The notes under the pieces are model-generated. The model was not told the DNA's origin, did no database searches, and was given only the letters and a program-made list of their open reading frames with translations. 64,000 bases of DNA. Source: CAZJTL01 sp964548905 (lineage in GTDB: Bacteria; Cyanobacteriota; Cyanobacteriia; Cyanobacteriales; Xenococcaceae). The stretch spans positions 6,084-70,083 of the forward strand of contig CAZJTL010000005.1 in the NCBI GenBank assembly GCA_964548905.1, read 5' to 3'. Position numbers and translations under genes: made by a program. Below, one piece after another: positions 16,210 to 25,232 of the stretch (within the stretch, counting starts at the first letter, position 1; each line of letters opens with the position of its first letter).

Positions 16210-16983
16210 TTATTTTGGTTGTCGATACAGCAAGGAACGGATAAAAAATTGAGGTAATGCTAGCATTCGCTTCCAACGCCAAGGTTCTTTATAAAGTCGA
16301 TACAACCACTCTAAATTATTATTTCGCAACCATCCTGGCGCACGATTTTTAGTACCAGCCCAAACATCAAAGCTACCACCAACACCAATCCAAATCGCTT
16401 CGGGGCAAAGAGAACGATGTTGCTGAATCCAGAATTCTTGGCGAGGAACTCCCAATCCAACCAAGATTAATTTTGGTTGTTTTTCTTGGAGAGTTTGCAG
16501 CCATTGTTGTTCTTCTTCAGGAGACAGATAGCCATGTTGAGCAATAATCTGCAATCCAGGTAATTTTTGTTGCCAATTATTAGCTGCTATGCTGGTTATT
16601 CCTGGCGATCCACCATAAAAACAAACTAAACTCAATTCTTCCAGATGGATAATTTGCCTGAGTAGGGCATCTGCTAAATCAATTCCCGCACAACGTTGCT
16701 GTTTTTGTCTTCTCATGCGTAGATACAAAATAACACCAGCACCATCAGGAATAACTAAATCGGCTTGCTGAATAAGAGACGCTAAAATTTTATTTTGTTC
16801 CGCTAAGATAGCCATCTCTGCATTAAGAGTGACTACATGAGTACTTATTTTCTGACGCAACCGATCGATTAACCAACCAGCATAGTCATCTAATAAATGC
16901 ACCGATACATTCAGTACAGGAAACTGTTTGGGTAAACTAGGCATTCGATCTAAATTCGATCTCATTCTTATGTGATAGTTCAT
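16210..16983 (-). CDS. WecG/TagA/CpsF family glycosyltransferase (GT26)
   Basis: Glycosyltransferase that adds the second sugar, usually N-acetylmannosamine(uronate), to an undecaprenyl-PP-linked GlcNAc in exopolysaccharide or teichoic-acid-type synthesis. Diagnostic motifs: VTLNAEMAILAEQN (51-64), DLVIPDGAGVILYLR (75-89), YGGSPG, KLILVGLGVPRQEFWI (about 163-178), GVGGSFDVWAGTKNRAP and the C-terminal LEWLYRLYKEPWRWKRM. The catalytic Asp in IPDGAGV is present. 257 residues is normal. No polysaccharide operon is adjacent, although GT2 and GT4 genes occur elsewhere in the window. Confidence 0.88.
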   Translation of the reverse strand: MNYHIRMRSNLDRMPSLPKQFPVLNVSVHLLDDYAGWLIDRLRQKISTHVVTLNAEMAILAEQNKILASLIQQADLVIPDGAGVILYLRMRRQKQQRCAGIDLADALLRQIIHLEELSLVCFYGGSPGITSIAANNWQQKLPGLQIIAQHGYLSPEEEQQWLQTLQEKQPKLILVGLGVPRQEFWIQQHRSLCPEAIWIGVGGSFDVWAGTKNRAPGWLRNNNLEWLYRLYKEPWRWKRMLALPQFFIRSLLYRQPK

Positions 16984-17099
16984 CTGAGCAGATTGAGCTT
17001 AAATTGTGACTGATTTAGAGTTGCGATCGCTTGTTTCTAATGTTTCTAAGATCGTCATTCAACACTCAGTAATTATTATTTAGTAATCAGCGATCGGCA

Positions 17100-17222
17100 A
17101 CTAGGAGAGAAGGCAGAAGGCAGAAAATAAGTAGTTCGGTACGGAAGTAGGAAGTTTTTTACTCATTACTCATTACTCATTACTCATTACTTCCCCTACA
17201 CCCTATACCCTATACCCTAATC
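17100..17222. repeat. Heptamer arrays after cysQ-like gene
   Basis: GGCAGAA units, ACTCATT units (four) and CCCTATA/CCCTACA units ending at the stop of the reverse-strand gene. Confidence 0.75.
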
Positions 17223-17223
17223 C

Positions 17224-18090
17224 CTAAGCTGCCAGATCGATATCTTCTAAAATAGCGATCGCTTGCTGACAAAGTTGTTGATGACAATGTCCATTGCTAG
17301 CCATTAGTCCTCCCCATTGTCTGACATCACCTTGGTTATAAGTGAGAGGATCGCCGCTAAAGTGGGTAAATTTGCCACCAGCTTCGGTAAGAATTAACTC
17401 TGGTGCTGCAAAATCCCAGTCTTTAGGTGCAGATTTACCAGATAAGGAAATATAGACATCAGATTGATGTTCTAGAATTGTAGAAATTTTACAGCCGACG
17501 CTACCTACATAGTTGCGTGCTTTAAAAGTAATTCGATCGAGCAATTTTTGAAAGCGCTCATCTCGGTGAGTACGACTAGCAACTAAATATAATTCTTGAG
17601 GAGAGTTGCGATCAGAAACCTTGATTTGTTTGGTGACACCATCGCGAGTTTCCACAAAGGTACCTTGATTTTTAGTAGCAAAATATAGTTTTTCTGCTTC
17701 TGGAAGGGCAACTACAGCGAGAACGGGGCGATTTTGATAAGTTAGGGCAATATGAATCGCATATTCTCCTGTTTTATCGATAAAATCCCTCGTACCATCA
17801 AGAGGATCGATAATCCAAACCCATTCTTGAGGTAGAGGAGTTGTTCCTTTGTAGGTTTCTTCGCTTAAGTAGCCAAATTCTTCTGTTCCCAAAGCTGCTT
17901 GTAATTTTTCTAAGATATAGTGATTAGTAGCCAAGTCAGCAGCCGTGACAGGGCCATCTTTCTTGTCCTCATTAATATCTAAGTTAATTTCACCTCGATA
18001 ATAGGAACGTAAGATATCGGATGCACCCCAACCGATGGGGCGAACGATCGCCAAAATTTCTGCTAATTTTGCTGATTGATTGGTATCCAA
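17224..18090 (-). CDS. cysQ: 3'(2'),5'-bisphosphate nucleotidase / inositol monophosphatase family (CysQ-like)
   Basis: Mg2+-dependent, Li+-sensitive phosphatase that would hydrolyse PAP/PAPS 3'-phosphate, keeping sulfate assimilation and sulfotransferase reactions running. Metal-site motifs: GYLSEE (about 73-78), WIIDPLDGTRDFI (90-102) and the C-terminal WDFAAPELILTEAGG (about 224-238). 288 residues fits. The family also includes inositol and fructose bisphosphatases, so substrate is inferred. A PAPS-type sulfotransferase occurs at 28792, not adjacent. The last residues (EDIDLAA) lie next to a heptamer array but look native. Confidence 0.82.
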   Translation of the reverse strand: MDTNQSAKLAEILAIVRPIGWGASDILRSYYRGEINLDINEDKKDGPVTAADLATNHYILEKLQAALGTEEFGYLSEETYKGTTPLPQEWVWIIDPLDGTRDFIDKTGEYAIHIALTYQNRPVLAVVALPEAEKLYFATKNQGTFVETRDGVTKQIKVSDRNSPQELYLVASRTHRDERFQKLLDRITFKARNYVGSVGCKISTILEHQSDVYISLSGKSAPKDWDFAAPELILTEAGGKFTHFSGDPLTYNQGDVRQWGGLMASNGHCHQQLCQQAIAILEDIDLAA

Positions 18091-18826
18091 AACGAGCTTT
18101 CCCTTTCATTTTATTTGTGCCAGCTTTCAGCAATTATGACAAATAAAAAGTGACTATTGCGATTACAAGAAAGTACAAATATTAATTAATAAAATTTTTC
18201 TGGTGGCGATCGCCTGATATGCTTAATTTCGATACGCGATTGAGAAGTAGTCATCTAAATTTTCATACGGGAGGAAGAGGAAGTATCAGCCCAGGTCAAT
18301 TATCTTTGTGGTAAGTCGCTCGTGCTATGTGGACATATATAATTGAAACTCTCGAATCCAATCGTATTCAGAAAATTTCTAGATTCTCTAACGAGCGACA
18401 GCTTACTTACTCAGAGGGGATCGAGTTATGGAAAAAAGACGAAACTTTTCGTTCGTTTTTTATTTCCTTATTAGCTGAAACCCATATATATCAACCAAAC
18501 ATCTAAATCGAAGTTAAAAGCTTGCCATATAGCAATCCTAAATGATTCATAAAAAATATCTATTGCCTATTGCCTCTTGCCCGGAGGCGGAGCATCTCCG
18601 GCTCCGCTCTTGCCTACCATAGCCGATTAATTTACAACTCAAATAGGATCGCTATATATAAGTTTGAGGCTTTTTTTCCGCCAGAAAATGTCTAAGTCCC
18701 CTTAGTTGCGATCGCTATTACAGGTGGTGTTTCTTTTTTGGAGGAAGTAGCATCTGCATCTCAAGAAAATCGTCTTGCTAACAATGAAAATCCTAAATCT
18801 ATTGATAATTTAGAAGTGCGATATCG
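18091..18826. other. Long intergenic region, possible coding relics
   Basis: 736 bases without a convincing gene. On the forward strand 18696 onward reads VPLVAIAITGGVSFLEEVAS..., with no ATG start and running into the GT2 gene on the other strand; it looks protein-like but I do not recognise it. Another short frame at 18220-18312 ends in GRGSISPGQLSLW. TTGCCTA heptamers near 18560-18620 carry a hairpin insert. No tRNA or riboswitch seen. Confidence 0.5.
18582..18609. repeat. Hairpin insert in TTGCCTA heptamer array
   Basis: CGGAGGCGGAGC-ATCTCCG-GCTCCGCT; stem GGAGC/GCTCC. It splits a run of TTGCCTA/TTGCCTC heptamers, as the larger hairpin cassettes split other arrays. Its GGAGGCG start resembles their outer arm. 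Confidence 0.55.
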
Positions 18827-19822
18827 CTACTCTAACCATTCAATTTCTCGTGCCAATTCTGGCAATTTACTTTCTTTCTGTCCAATAGTTCTTGCTTGCC
18901 AAACAAATAGATCGAGCGGAGTGGCGATCGCTGAGATCGGATCTACTTTTCCTGCGATCGCTTTGATCAGCTTAACGGGCAATTCTTTAATTAGCCATCT
19001 ACTCAAACGATAAAATACTTGTTCTGCATCCAACTCTCTCATTAGATCGATGCCATATAATTCGTGTAAGTAACGATTAGAAGTTCCATACCTGCGCCAT
19101 TGACTTTTTAACTCACGAAAGCTCGATCGATGTCGATGTAAAACGATCGCATCATCTGCAAATTCCCATTGCCAATCGGTTGCTTTGAGAATGCGCCAAC
19201 AAAGATCGGCATCTCCACCTGTAGTTAAATAAGGACGAAATAAACCAACTCGATCGAAAATTTTGCTTCTAATCGCTAAATTTGCAGTCTGACCGTAGGC
19301 ACAAAAAGGATGGTTCAATAAAAAATGTGGAGACATCATGCCGCAAGCTTCTGCATATTTTTCCAGAATAGTATTGCCAGGTAAAGCTACCAAATTCCCT
19401 ATGACCATACCAATTTCTGACTTGGCAAATGGTCGAACTAACTTTTCCAGCCAATCTGTCTGGGGACGACAATCGGCATCAGTAAATACAATAATTTCTC
19501 CACTCGCCTTACGAATGCCTTGATTGCGGGCAGCATAAGCACTTTGAATAGATTTTTCGCTAAGATGATGCCATACGAGCGCGCGATCGCTAGCTGTTTT
19601 AGTAGTTTGTTCTAGAATTTTTGCCGTGCGATCGCTGCTATTATTATCGACCAGTAAAAACTCGATTTTTTCTTTTGGATAAGTTTGCTCTAACAAACAA
19701 TTAATTAAATTTGGTAAATCTTTTTCTCCGTTGTATATAGGTATAATTACTGATATTTTTGGTCTGAAAGGTTGATTTGGTAAGCTATCTTCTCGATCGT
19801 CTAATCCTAATTGATAATTCAC
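18827..19822 (-). CDS. GT2-family glycosyltransferase
   Basis: Inverting GT-A glycosyltransferase using a nucleotide sugar, probably in glycan or glycolipid assembly at the cytoplasmic membrane. N-terminal KISVIIPIYNGEKDLPNLI and FLLVDNNSSDRT (about 23-66), the metal-binding FTDADCRP (about 113-120), and the acceptor loop TTGGDADLCWRI plus the HRHRSSFRELKSQWRRYG segment support family 2. 331 residues. No membrane helices of the processive type are seen. It stands alone between long non-coding spacers; the acceptor cannot be predicted. Confidence 0.87.
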   Translation of the reverse strand: MNYQLGLDDREDSLPNQPFRPKISVIIPIYNGEKDLPNLINCLLEQTYPKEKIEFLLVDNNSSDRTAKILEQTTKTASDRALVWHHLSEKSIQSAYAARNQGIRKASGEIIVFTDADCRPQTDWLEKLVRPFAKSEIGMVIGNLVALPGNTILEKYAEACGMMSPHFLLNHPFCAYGQTANLAIRSKIFDRVGLFRPYLTTGGDADLCWRILKATDWQWEFADDAIVLHRHRSSFRELKSQWRRYGTSNRYLHELYGIDLMRELDAEQVFYRLSRWLIKELPVKLIKAIAGKVDPISAIATPLDLFVWQARTIGQKESKLPELAREIEWLE

Positions 19823-20020
19823 TCTAGTAACTTTGAATGTCTGTATTTTCTATTTAAAACTGATAAATCCTAGCTATCAAGACATTGTACTAACACCAAT
19901 TCTCAAAAATTAATTTTTATTGAATTAAGTCAGAAGCGATCGCGGAATTAGTAGCAGTGATTGACAATCTCAAAGATATTTTAGAGTCAACGGAAGCGGA
20001 GAAATGAGGAGTGTTAACGA

Positions 20021-20230
20021 GTGCCAAAAAAAATTAGAGAATTGAAAGCCATGCTTCTTAAAGCTGGATTTACTTATCGATCGGGCAAAGGAAGTCATAC
20101 AGTTTGGAGTCATCCATTACTAGAATATAGTTTAACTATGTCTGGTAAAGACGGTGCAGATGCAGATCGCTATCAAGAAAAAGATGTAAGAAATGCCCTT
20201 AGAGATGTGAAAAAATTAGAAGGTGAATAA
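20021..20230 (+). CDS. hicA: HicA-type mRNA interferase toxin
   Basis: 69-residue double-stranded-RNA-binding-fold toxin that cleaves mRNA. MPKKIRELKAMLLKAGFTYRSGKGSHTVWSHP... carries the family motif GKGSHTVW with the catalytic His at residue 26. It starts with GTG. A coding-like relic (SEAIAELVAVIDNLKDILES, ending in TGA at about 20007) sits just upstream and may be the tail of a lost gene. It is followed after six bases by hicB on the same strand, the toxin-first order usual for this family. Confidence 0.88.
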   Translation: MPKKIRELKAMLLKAGFTYRSGKGSHTVWSHPLLEYSLTMSGKDGADADRYQEKDVRNALRDVKKLEGE

Positions 20231-20236
20231 ATATCA

Positions 20237-20467
20237 ATGAAATATCAATACAGTATTCTGATTCAATGGTCAGAAGAAGACGAAAAATATCTGGTCAGTT
20301 TACCTGAATTTGGTCCCTATGCTCATACTCATGGGGATACCTATGAAGAAGCTTTAAAAAATGGTCAAGAAGTTCTAGAATTGTTAATAGAAGATTATCA
20401 AGCTAGGGGTCAATCCCTACCACAGCCTTTAACCTCTAAAGTCTCTTTTCAATTTCTTGCTAGCTAA
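20237..20467 (+). CDS. hicB: HicB-type antitoxin
   Basis: 76-residue partner of HicA. The partial RNase H-like fold is recognisable from YSILIQWSEEDEKYLVSLPEFGPYAHTHGDTYEEALKNG and the helix VLELLIEDYQARGQSLP. It lacks the C-terminal helix-turn-helix or ribbon-helix-helix extension of longer HicB proteins, so DNA autoregulation, if any, must come from elsewhere. ATG lies 6 bases after the hicA stop; co-translation is likely. Confidence 0.88.
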   Translation: MKYQYSILIQWSEEDEKYLVSLPEFGPYAHTHGDTYEEALKNGQEVLELLIEDYQARGQSLPQPLTSKVSFQFLAS

Positions 20468-20598
20468 AAGAACTTATAATCATTAATCCATCGCAGACAT
20501 TTCTCTGGCGATCGCGTTATTTTTAGCTATTAGCTGTCAGTAGTCAGCAGAAAGAACTCACCAGTTATATTTAACCAGAAAATCTTGTCATAACGAGA

Positions 20599-21102
20599 TT
20601 ATAGACTTCTACCTTCTGCCTTCGCACTTCTGTCTTCCTGCACGAGCAACTTGACAATTAACCCATCAACAGAATAATTTCCTCCACCATTAACCAAGAA
20701 AGACAAAAAACTTAATGCATACAGCGAAGCTGTTTCAAACGATCTAATTTGCAACCCATCAACTTTAAGGTGGAAATAAATAGCCACTAGCATGGTAAAT
20801 AATAAAGCTGTGGCATTAAGGCGTGTCAACAATCCTAAAGCTAGTAAAATTGCCCCAACTATTTCCACATAAGCAGCGCAGTAGGTAAAAAACATGGGAT
20901 AAGGTAAACCGATCTTGGTAACGACGTTGGTAGCAAACCCTTGTACATCAGCTAGTTTATCCAAACCATTGTGTATCATTAATAGACAAACCAAAATACG
21001 AAATACAGTCCAAGTAAATTGCAAGGCAATTTGATGTTTGGGTAAATTAGATTGCAGAATGGCAAAAATTGAGAAATTATTACGATCTTGAGTAACAGTC
21101 AT
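20599..21102 (-). CDS. DoxX-family membrane protein
   Basis: Four-helix inner-membrane protein of the DoxX/SURF4-like group, often linked to redox or thiol homeostasis; exact role unknown. Helices: FTWTVFRILVCLLMIHNGLDKL, FFTYCAAYVEIVGAILLALGLL, ATALLFTMLVAIYFHL and ALSFLSFLVNG. I choose ATG at 21102 (MTVTQDRNNFS); an in-frame ATG at 21192 would add 30 residues that do not look like the family. The last twelve residues (EDRSAKAEGRSL) are charged and come from a repeat-like GCCTTCG/ACTTCTG stretch. Divergent from typA. Confidence 0.78.
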   Translation of the reverse strand: MTVTQDRNNFSIFAILQSNLPKHQIALQFTWTVFRILVCLLMIHNGLDKLADVQGFATNVVTKIGLPYPMFFTYCAAYVEIVGAILLALGLLTRLNATALLFTMLVAIYFHLKVDGLQIRSFETASLYALSFLSFLVNGGGNYSVDGLIVKLLVQEDRSAKAEGRSL

Positions 21103-21285
21103 TGGCAATTTATTAAAACTTAGTTTAAAAAAATTATACGCCGAACCTAGCTCTGAGCTTTCCAGAGAATCGCCATCAAGATTAATTGACATTTACCCAT
21201 TTACTAACTGATTCCACTGTAGGCTAAAATTATTAAGAATTCTTTAGCCAGATATATTAAACTTATCAGTCTTCTGACGAAATTT

Positions 21286-23079
21286 ATGTCTCTCCCCATT
21301 CGTAATGTTGCTATCATTGCCCACGTCGATCATGGTAAAACCACCCTTGTAGATGCCTTACTCAAACAATCGGGTATTTTTCGCGAAGGGGAAGATGTAC
21401 CTGATTGCGTCATGGACTCCAACGATCTCGAAAGAGAACGGGGGATTACAATTTTATCTAAAAATACAGCAGTTCGTTACCAAGATACTCTGATTAACAT
21501 TGTTGATACCCCAGGACACGCTGATTTTGGCGGCGAAGTCGAACGGGTACTAGGTATGGTAGATGGCTGTATTTTGATTGTAGATGCCAACGAAGGCCCA
21601 ATGCCGCAAACTCGCTTTGTACTGAAAAAAGCACTAGAAAAAGGTTTGCGTCCTATCTTAGTTGTCAATAAAATCGATCGCAATAATGCCGATCCAGATA
21701 AAGCAGTAGATAAAGTATTCGATCTATTTGTTGAATTGGGTGCTGATGACGATCAGTGTGACTTTACTACCCTGTTTGCTTCAGGTTTAGCTGGTTTTGC
21801 CAAAGAAAACCTAGAAGATGAAGGGGTGGATATGCAACCCCTATTTGAAGCGATTTTACACCACGTTCCACCACCAGTAGGCGATCCTAACAAACCCCTC
21901 CAATTACAAGTTACTACCCTCGACTACTCCGATTACCTCGGACGCATTGTCATTGGTAGAATTCACAACGGTACGATTAAAGCTGGTCAACAAGCTGCTT
22001 TAATTAAGGATACTGGAGACATTGTTAAAGCAAAAATCAGTAAATTGATGGGATTTGAAGGCTTATCCCGCGTTGAGTTACCAGAAGCAACTGCTGGTAA
22101 TATCGTTGCTGTAGCAGGATTTGCTGATGCCAATATTGGTGAAACCATCACCACCCCTGACGATCCTCAAGCATTACCTCTAATTAAGGTAGACGAACCT
22201 ACCTTACAGATGACTTTCTCTGTCAACGATTCTCCTTTTGCAGGATTAGAAGGACAGTTTGTCACTTCCAGACAAATTCGCGATCGCCTGATGCGTGAGT
22301 TAGAAACTAACGTTGCTTTGCGAATTGAAGAAGGAGATTCAGCCGAAAAATTCCTCGTTTCTGGTCGTGGTGAGCTACATTTAGGCATTCTCATCGAAAC
22401 TATGAGAAGAGAAGGATATGAATTCCAAGTTTCTCAGCCTCAAGTTATTTATCGTGAAGCTAACGGTCAACCTTGCGAACCATACGAATATTTAGTCTTA
22501 GATGTTCCTGAAGAAGCAGTCGGCGGTTGTATCGAACGCCTAGGACAGCGTAAAGGTGAAATGCAGGATATGCAAACAGGTGCAAATGGTCGCACTCAAT
22601 TAGAGTTTGTCATTCCCGCTAGGGGTTTGATCGGTTTCCGTGGCGAATTTATTCGTCTCTCTCGCGGCGAAGGGATTATGAACCATAGTTTCCTAGAATA
22701 TCGTCCTTTCTCTGGCGAACTAGAAACTCGTTATAACGGCGTAATTATTGCTTTTGAAGAAGGTGTTTCTACTTTCTACGCGATGAAGAATGCTGAAGAC
22801 CGAGGTGTATTCTTTATCAAACCTGGAACCAAAGTTTATAAAGGGATGATTGTAGGCGAACACAATCGTCCTCAAGACTTAGATCTCAATATTTGTAAAA
22901 CCAAGCAGTTAACCAACCATCGTTCTGCAACTGGAGATGAGTTAGACCAACTGCAAGCACCAGTAGAGATGAGTCTGGAAAGAGCATTGGAATATATTGG
23001 TGCAGATGAATTAGTCGAGGTAACTCCTCAATCGATTCGCTTACGCAAACTCAATGCGAAAAAGCTAGCCAAGCGCTAA
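21286..23079 (+). CDS. typA: Translational GTPase TypA/BipA
   Basis: Ribosome-binding GTPase related to EF-G, involved in stress adaptation and 50S subunit assembly. 597 residues, full length. G motifs: AHVDHGKTT (12-20), RERGIT (G2), DTPGH (G3), NKIDR (G4) and the SGLAG region (G5); domain III RGELHLGILIETMRREGYEF and the TypA-specific C-terminal domain RGLIGFRGEF, YRPFSGELETRYNGV and NICKTKQLTNHRS are all present. The start MSLPIRNVAIIAHVDHG is standard. Stand-alone, followed by a strong hairpin terminator. Confidence 0.97.
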   Translation: MSLPIRNVAIIAHVDHGKTTLVDALLKQSGIFREGEDVPDCVMDSNDLERERGITILSKNTAVRYQDTLINIVDTPGHADFGGEVERVLGMVDGCILIVDANEGPMPQTRFVLKKALEKGLRPILVVNKIDRNNADPDKAVDKVFDLFVELGADDDQCDFTTLFASGLAGFAKENLEDEGVDMQPLFEAILHHVPPPVGDPNKPLQLQVTTLDYSDYLGRIVIGRIHNGTIKAGQQAALIKDTGDIVKAKISKLMGFEGLSRVELPEATAGNIVAVAGFADANIGETITTPDDPQALPLIKVDEPTLQMTFSVNDSPFAGLEGQFVTSRQIRDRLMRELETNVALRIEEGDSAEKFLVSGRGELHLGILIETMRREGYEFQVSQPQVIYREANGQPCEPYEYLVLDVPEEAVGGCIERLGQRKGEMQDMQTGANGRTQLEFVIPARGLIGFRGEFIRLSRGEGIMNHSFLEYRPFSGELETRYNGVIIAFEEGVSTFYAMKNAEDRGVFFIKPGTKVYKGMIVGEHNRPQDLDLNICKTKQLTNHRSATGDELDQLQAPVEMSLERALEYIGADELVEVTPQSIRLRKLNAKKLAKR

Positions 23080-23112
23080 CAATCGCTATTTATGATGACC
23101 TACCAATAATCA

Positions 23113-23141
23113 AAAAGCCTGACATGCACTGTCAGGCTTTT
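23113..23141 (+). terminator. Rho-independent terminator of typA (bidirectional)
   Basis: AAAAGCCTGACA - TGCAC - TGTCAGGCTTTT: a perfect 12-bp stem with T-rich 3' tail, 33 bases after the typA stop. The mirrored A-tract makes it usable for the convergent DUF3134 gene as well. Confidence 0.9.
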
Positions 23142-23168
23142 ATTTTGAAAAGCAGAACCAACTATTTT

Positions 23169-23411
23169 CTAAGTTTCAGGTTCGTCGTCATCAAAATCAT
23201 CATCAAAATCATCGTCATCTTCACCATCGATTAAACCGTCAAATTCTTCTGCATCTAATTCTCCACCAGAAGCTTCAGGTTCGTGGGTTTCGCGGGCAAT
23301 TAAACGATTATTTGCTTTTAACCAATCGAGAAGGGAAATTTCTTGTTTGAGCGGGATAACTGACGCTGGCTCGTAACGGGGTTCTTGATGTAAAGAAGGA
23401 GGATTTTGCAT
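23169..23411 (-). CDS. DUF3134 family protein
   Basis: 80-residue cyanobacterial protein of unknown function. The conserved part is PRYEPASVIPLKQEISLLDWLKANNRLIAR (residues 11-41). The C-terminus is an acidic tail (DGEDDDDFDDDFDDDEPET), encoded by a short ATCATC-type repeat that could vary in length. No signal or membrane segment. Convergent with typA across the terminator; the gap to fibrillin on the other side is divergent. Confidence 0.85.
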   Translation of the reverse strand: MQNPPSLHQEPRYEPASVIPLKQEISLLDWLKANNRLIARETHEPEASGGELDAEEFDGLIDGEDDDDFDDDFDDDEPET

Positions 23412-23541
23412 AGGTTAGATTAAATAAATAATCTTAAGGAAACCATGATTTTATCATCATCTTGAGTGTACCATTGAAAAATTGCTTTGGCTTCTCAAAT
23501 TAGGATTAGTAGTTAAAAGTTTGTCAAGGCGGGAAAGAGAA

Positions 23542-24138
23542 ATGAATAAAAAAACAGCATTGTTAGAAGCGATCGCCTCTCAAAATCGCGGGTTATTAAC
23601 CAACGAAGTTGATAAAGTCAAAATTCTTTCAGCTATACAACAGCTAGAAGATGTCAATCCCACACCAAAACCGCTTGAGGCGAAGGAATTATTAGAAGGA
23701 AATTGGCGCTTACTCTATACTAGTAGCCGAGAGTTACTGGGTTTGGATCGCATTCCCTTACTCAAATTAGGACAAATCTATCAGTGTATTCGGATCGCTG
23801 AAGCAAAAATCTACAATATTGCCGAAATCCTGGGTATACCTATGATGGAAAGCTTGGTAAGCGTGGTTGGTTCTTTTGAACCAGTGAGCGAACGACGAGT
23901 TAAAGTTAACTTTGAGCGATCGATCGTTGGTTTGCAACGCTTGTTTGGCTATCAAAATCCTAGTCAATATATTCAGCAAATTGAAAGTGGGAAAAAATTT
24001 CCTCCTCTGGATTTCGGTATTGATAACCGCGATCGCAATGCTTGGTTAGATATTACTTATCTGGATGGGGATATGCGAATTGGCAGGGGTAATGAAGGCA
24101 ATGTTTTCGTGTTGTCGAAAATGGCGGTCAATTTTTAA
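23542..24138 (+). CDS. PAP/fibrillin family protein
   Basis: Plastid-lipid-associated (fibrillin) family protein; in plants and cyanobacteria these bind lipids or quinones and associate with thylakoids. LLEGNWRLLYTSSRELLGLDRIPLLKLGQIYQCI (about 50-83) is the diagnostic block, with the C-terminal WLDITYLDGDMRIGRGNEGNVFVLSK. I choose ATG at 23542 (MNKKTALLEAIAS), which has AAGAGA upstream and matches the family N-terminus; an upstream in-frame start at 23482 would add 20 unrelated residues. Convergent with the prohibitin gene 9 bases downstream. Confidence 0.85.
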   Translation: MNKKTALLEAIASQNRGLLTNEVDKVKILSAIQQLEDVNPTPKPLEAKELLEGNWRLLYTSSRELLGLDRIPLLKLGQIYQCIRIAEAKIYNIAEILGIPMMESLVSVVGSFEPVSERRVKVNFERSIVGLQRLFGYQNPSQYIQQIESGKKFPPLDFGIDNRDRNAWLDITYLDGDMRIGRGNEGNVFVLSKMAVNF

Positions 24139-24147
24139 GATTAATTG

Positions 24148-24981
24148 CTATTTTTTACTCTCAGAAGTAAAGTTATTGGGATTAAGGTTAATTAAAGGTA
24201 AACTCCCATTACCTCCCATCACCATCGGGAATTTGCCATCCCATTTTTCGATCGCCTGTTGTTGCAGCAATTCTTTGGTTAAAGTGAGCTTTTGCAAGCG
24301 TTGAGACTCTGCTTGTCCTTTGGCGCGGTTAATTTGTGCTTGTGCTTCTTTGGCTGCTTTGAGAGCAACAAAATCAGCTTGTTTGGCTTCTTGTTCGGCA
24401 ATTTGCTTGGATTCGATCGCCTTGGCAAATTCTTCGGAAAAAGAAATATCTACCAAAGAAACATCATCGACCATCAGCCCATAATTCTTCAACCTGTCTC
24501 TGAGATCTGTATCGATTTCTTGTTTTAACTCTGTTCGCATGGTGATGATTTGTTCGGCGGTTTTTTTGGCGGTAGCTGCTTTAACCACCTCAGAAACTGC
24601 GGGATTGAGAATACGAAGTACAATCTGTTCTTGATCACCAATACGCTGAAACACTTGATTGACTTTTTCGGGATCTATATGCCAGTTAACCGCAATATTT
24701 GCCCTCACATCTTGTAAATCTTTAGAAGATGCTTCGGCTTCGACATCGTTTTTCTGCACTCTGACGGTTAAATTTTGTACTGAGTTAACAATCGGCAAAA
24801 TAAAGTGCAAGCCTTCGTCAAAAACTGTATCTTGTACTTTGCCAAAGCGCATCACTACACCTCTTTCACCAGCATTAACGATGGCAAAAGGTCTTAAAAA
24901 AAACAATCCAATTAACAAAATTACACCACCAGTTAAATAGCTTTTTAACTGATTAAGCTCAAAATTCTGTTTAGATTTCAT
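24148..24981 (-). CDS. Prohibitin family (SPFH/Band 7) protein
   Basis: Membrane-anchored scaffold that forms ring assemblies. Residues 14-32 form one hydrophobic helix (YLTGGVILLIGLFFLRPF), followed by NAGERGVVMRFGKVQDTVFDEGLHFILPIVNSV (about 36-68) typical of prohibitins, and a coiled coil rich in AEQEAKQADFVALKAAKEAQAQINRAKGQAE (about 190-225). 277 residues. Cyanobacterial homologues (Slr1106-like) sit in thylakoid or plasma membrane. No FtsH or NfeD gene is adjacent. The conserved region is clear; the physiological role is family inference. Confidence 0.92.
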   Translation of the reverse strand: MKSKQNFELNQLKSYLTGGVILLIGLFFLRPFAIVNAGERGVVMRFGKVQDTVFDEGLHFILPIVNSVQNLTVRVQKNDVEAEASSKDLQDVRANIAVNWHIDPEKVNQVFQRIGDQEQIVLRILNPAVSEVVKAATAKKTAEQIITMRTELKQEIDTDLRDRLKNYGLMVDDVSLVDISFSEEFAKAIESKQIAEQEAKQADFVALKAAKEAQAQINRAKGQAESQRLQKLTLTKELLQQQAIEKWDGKFPMVMGGNGSLPLINLNPNNFTSESKK

Positions 24982-24997
24982 ACAGTTTATGGTTGAT

Positions 24998-25232
24998 TGA
25001 AAAACAGGGAGCAGGGAGCAGGCAGCAGGCAGCAGAAGGCTTTTATGCAGAAGGCAGAAAGCTTTTATGCAGAAGGCAGAAGGTTGACTTGAAGGTAGGA
25101 AGTAGAAGGCAGAAGGATTGTTTTAAGTAGCAGGTAGCAAGTAGCAAGTAAAAAAAACTTCAGACTTCAGACTTTAGACTTTAGACTTTAGACTTTCCCC
25201 TACACCTCACATCCTTAATAATCCCTAACCCC
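24998..25232. repeat. Heptamer arrays between prohibitin and cpcT
   Basis: GGGAGCA, GGCAGCA and GGCAGAA units, a duplicated 25-base block around GCTTTTATGCAGAAGGCAGAA, AGCAAGT units and a run of TTAGACT units. No gene seen. Confidence 0.8.

Noticed and set aside
18738..19013. Forward 91-codon frame starting with TTG
   Set aside because: Most of it is antisense to the GT2 gene, whose coding frame is clear; only the part before 18827 could be a relic.
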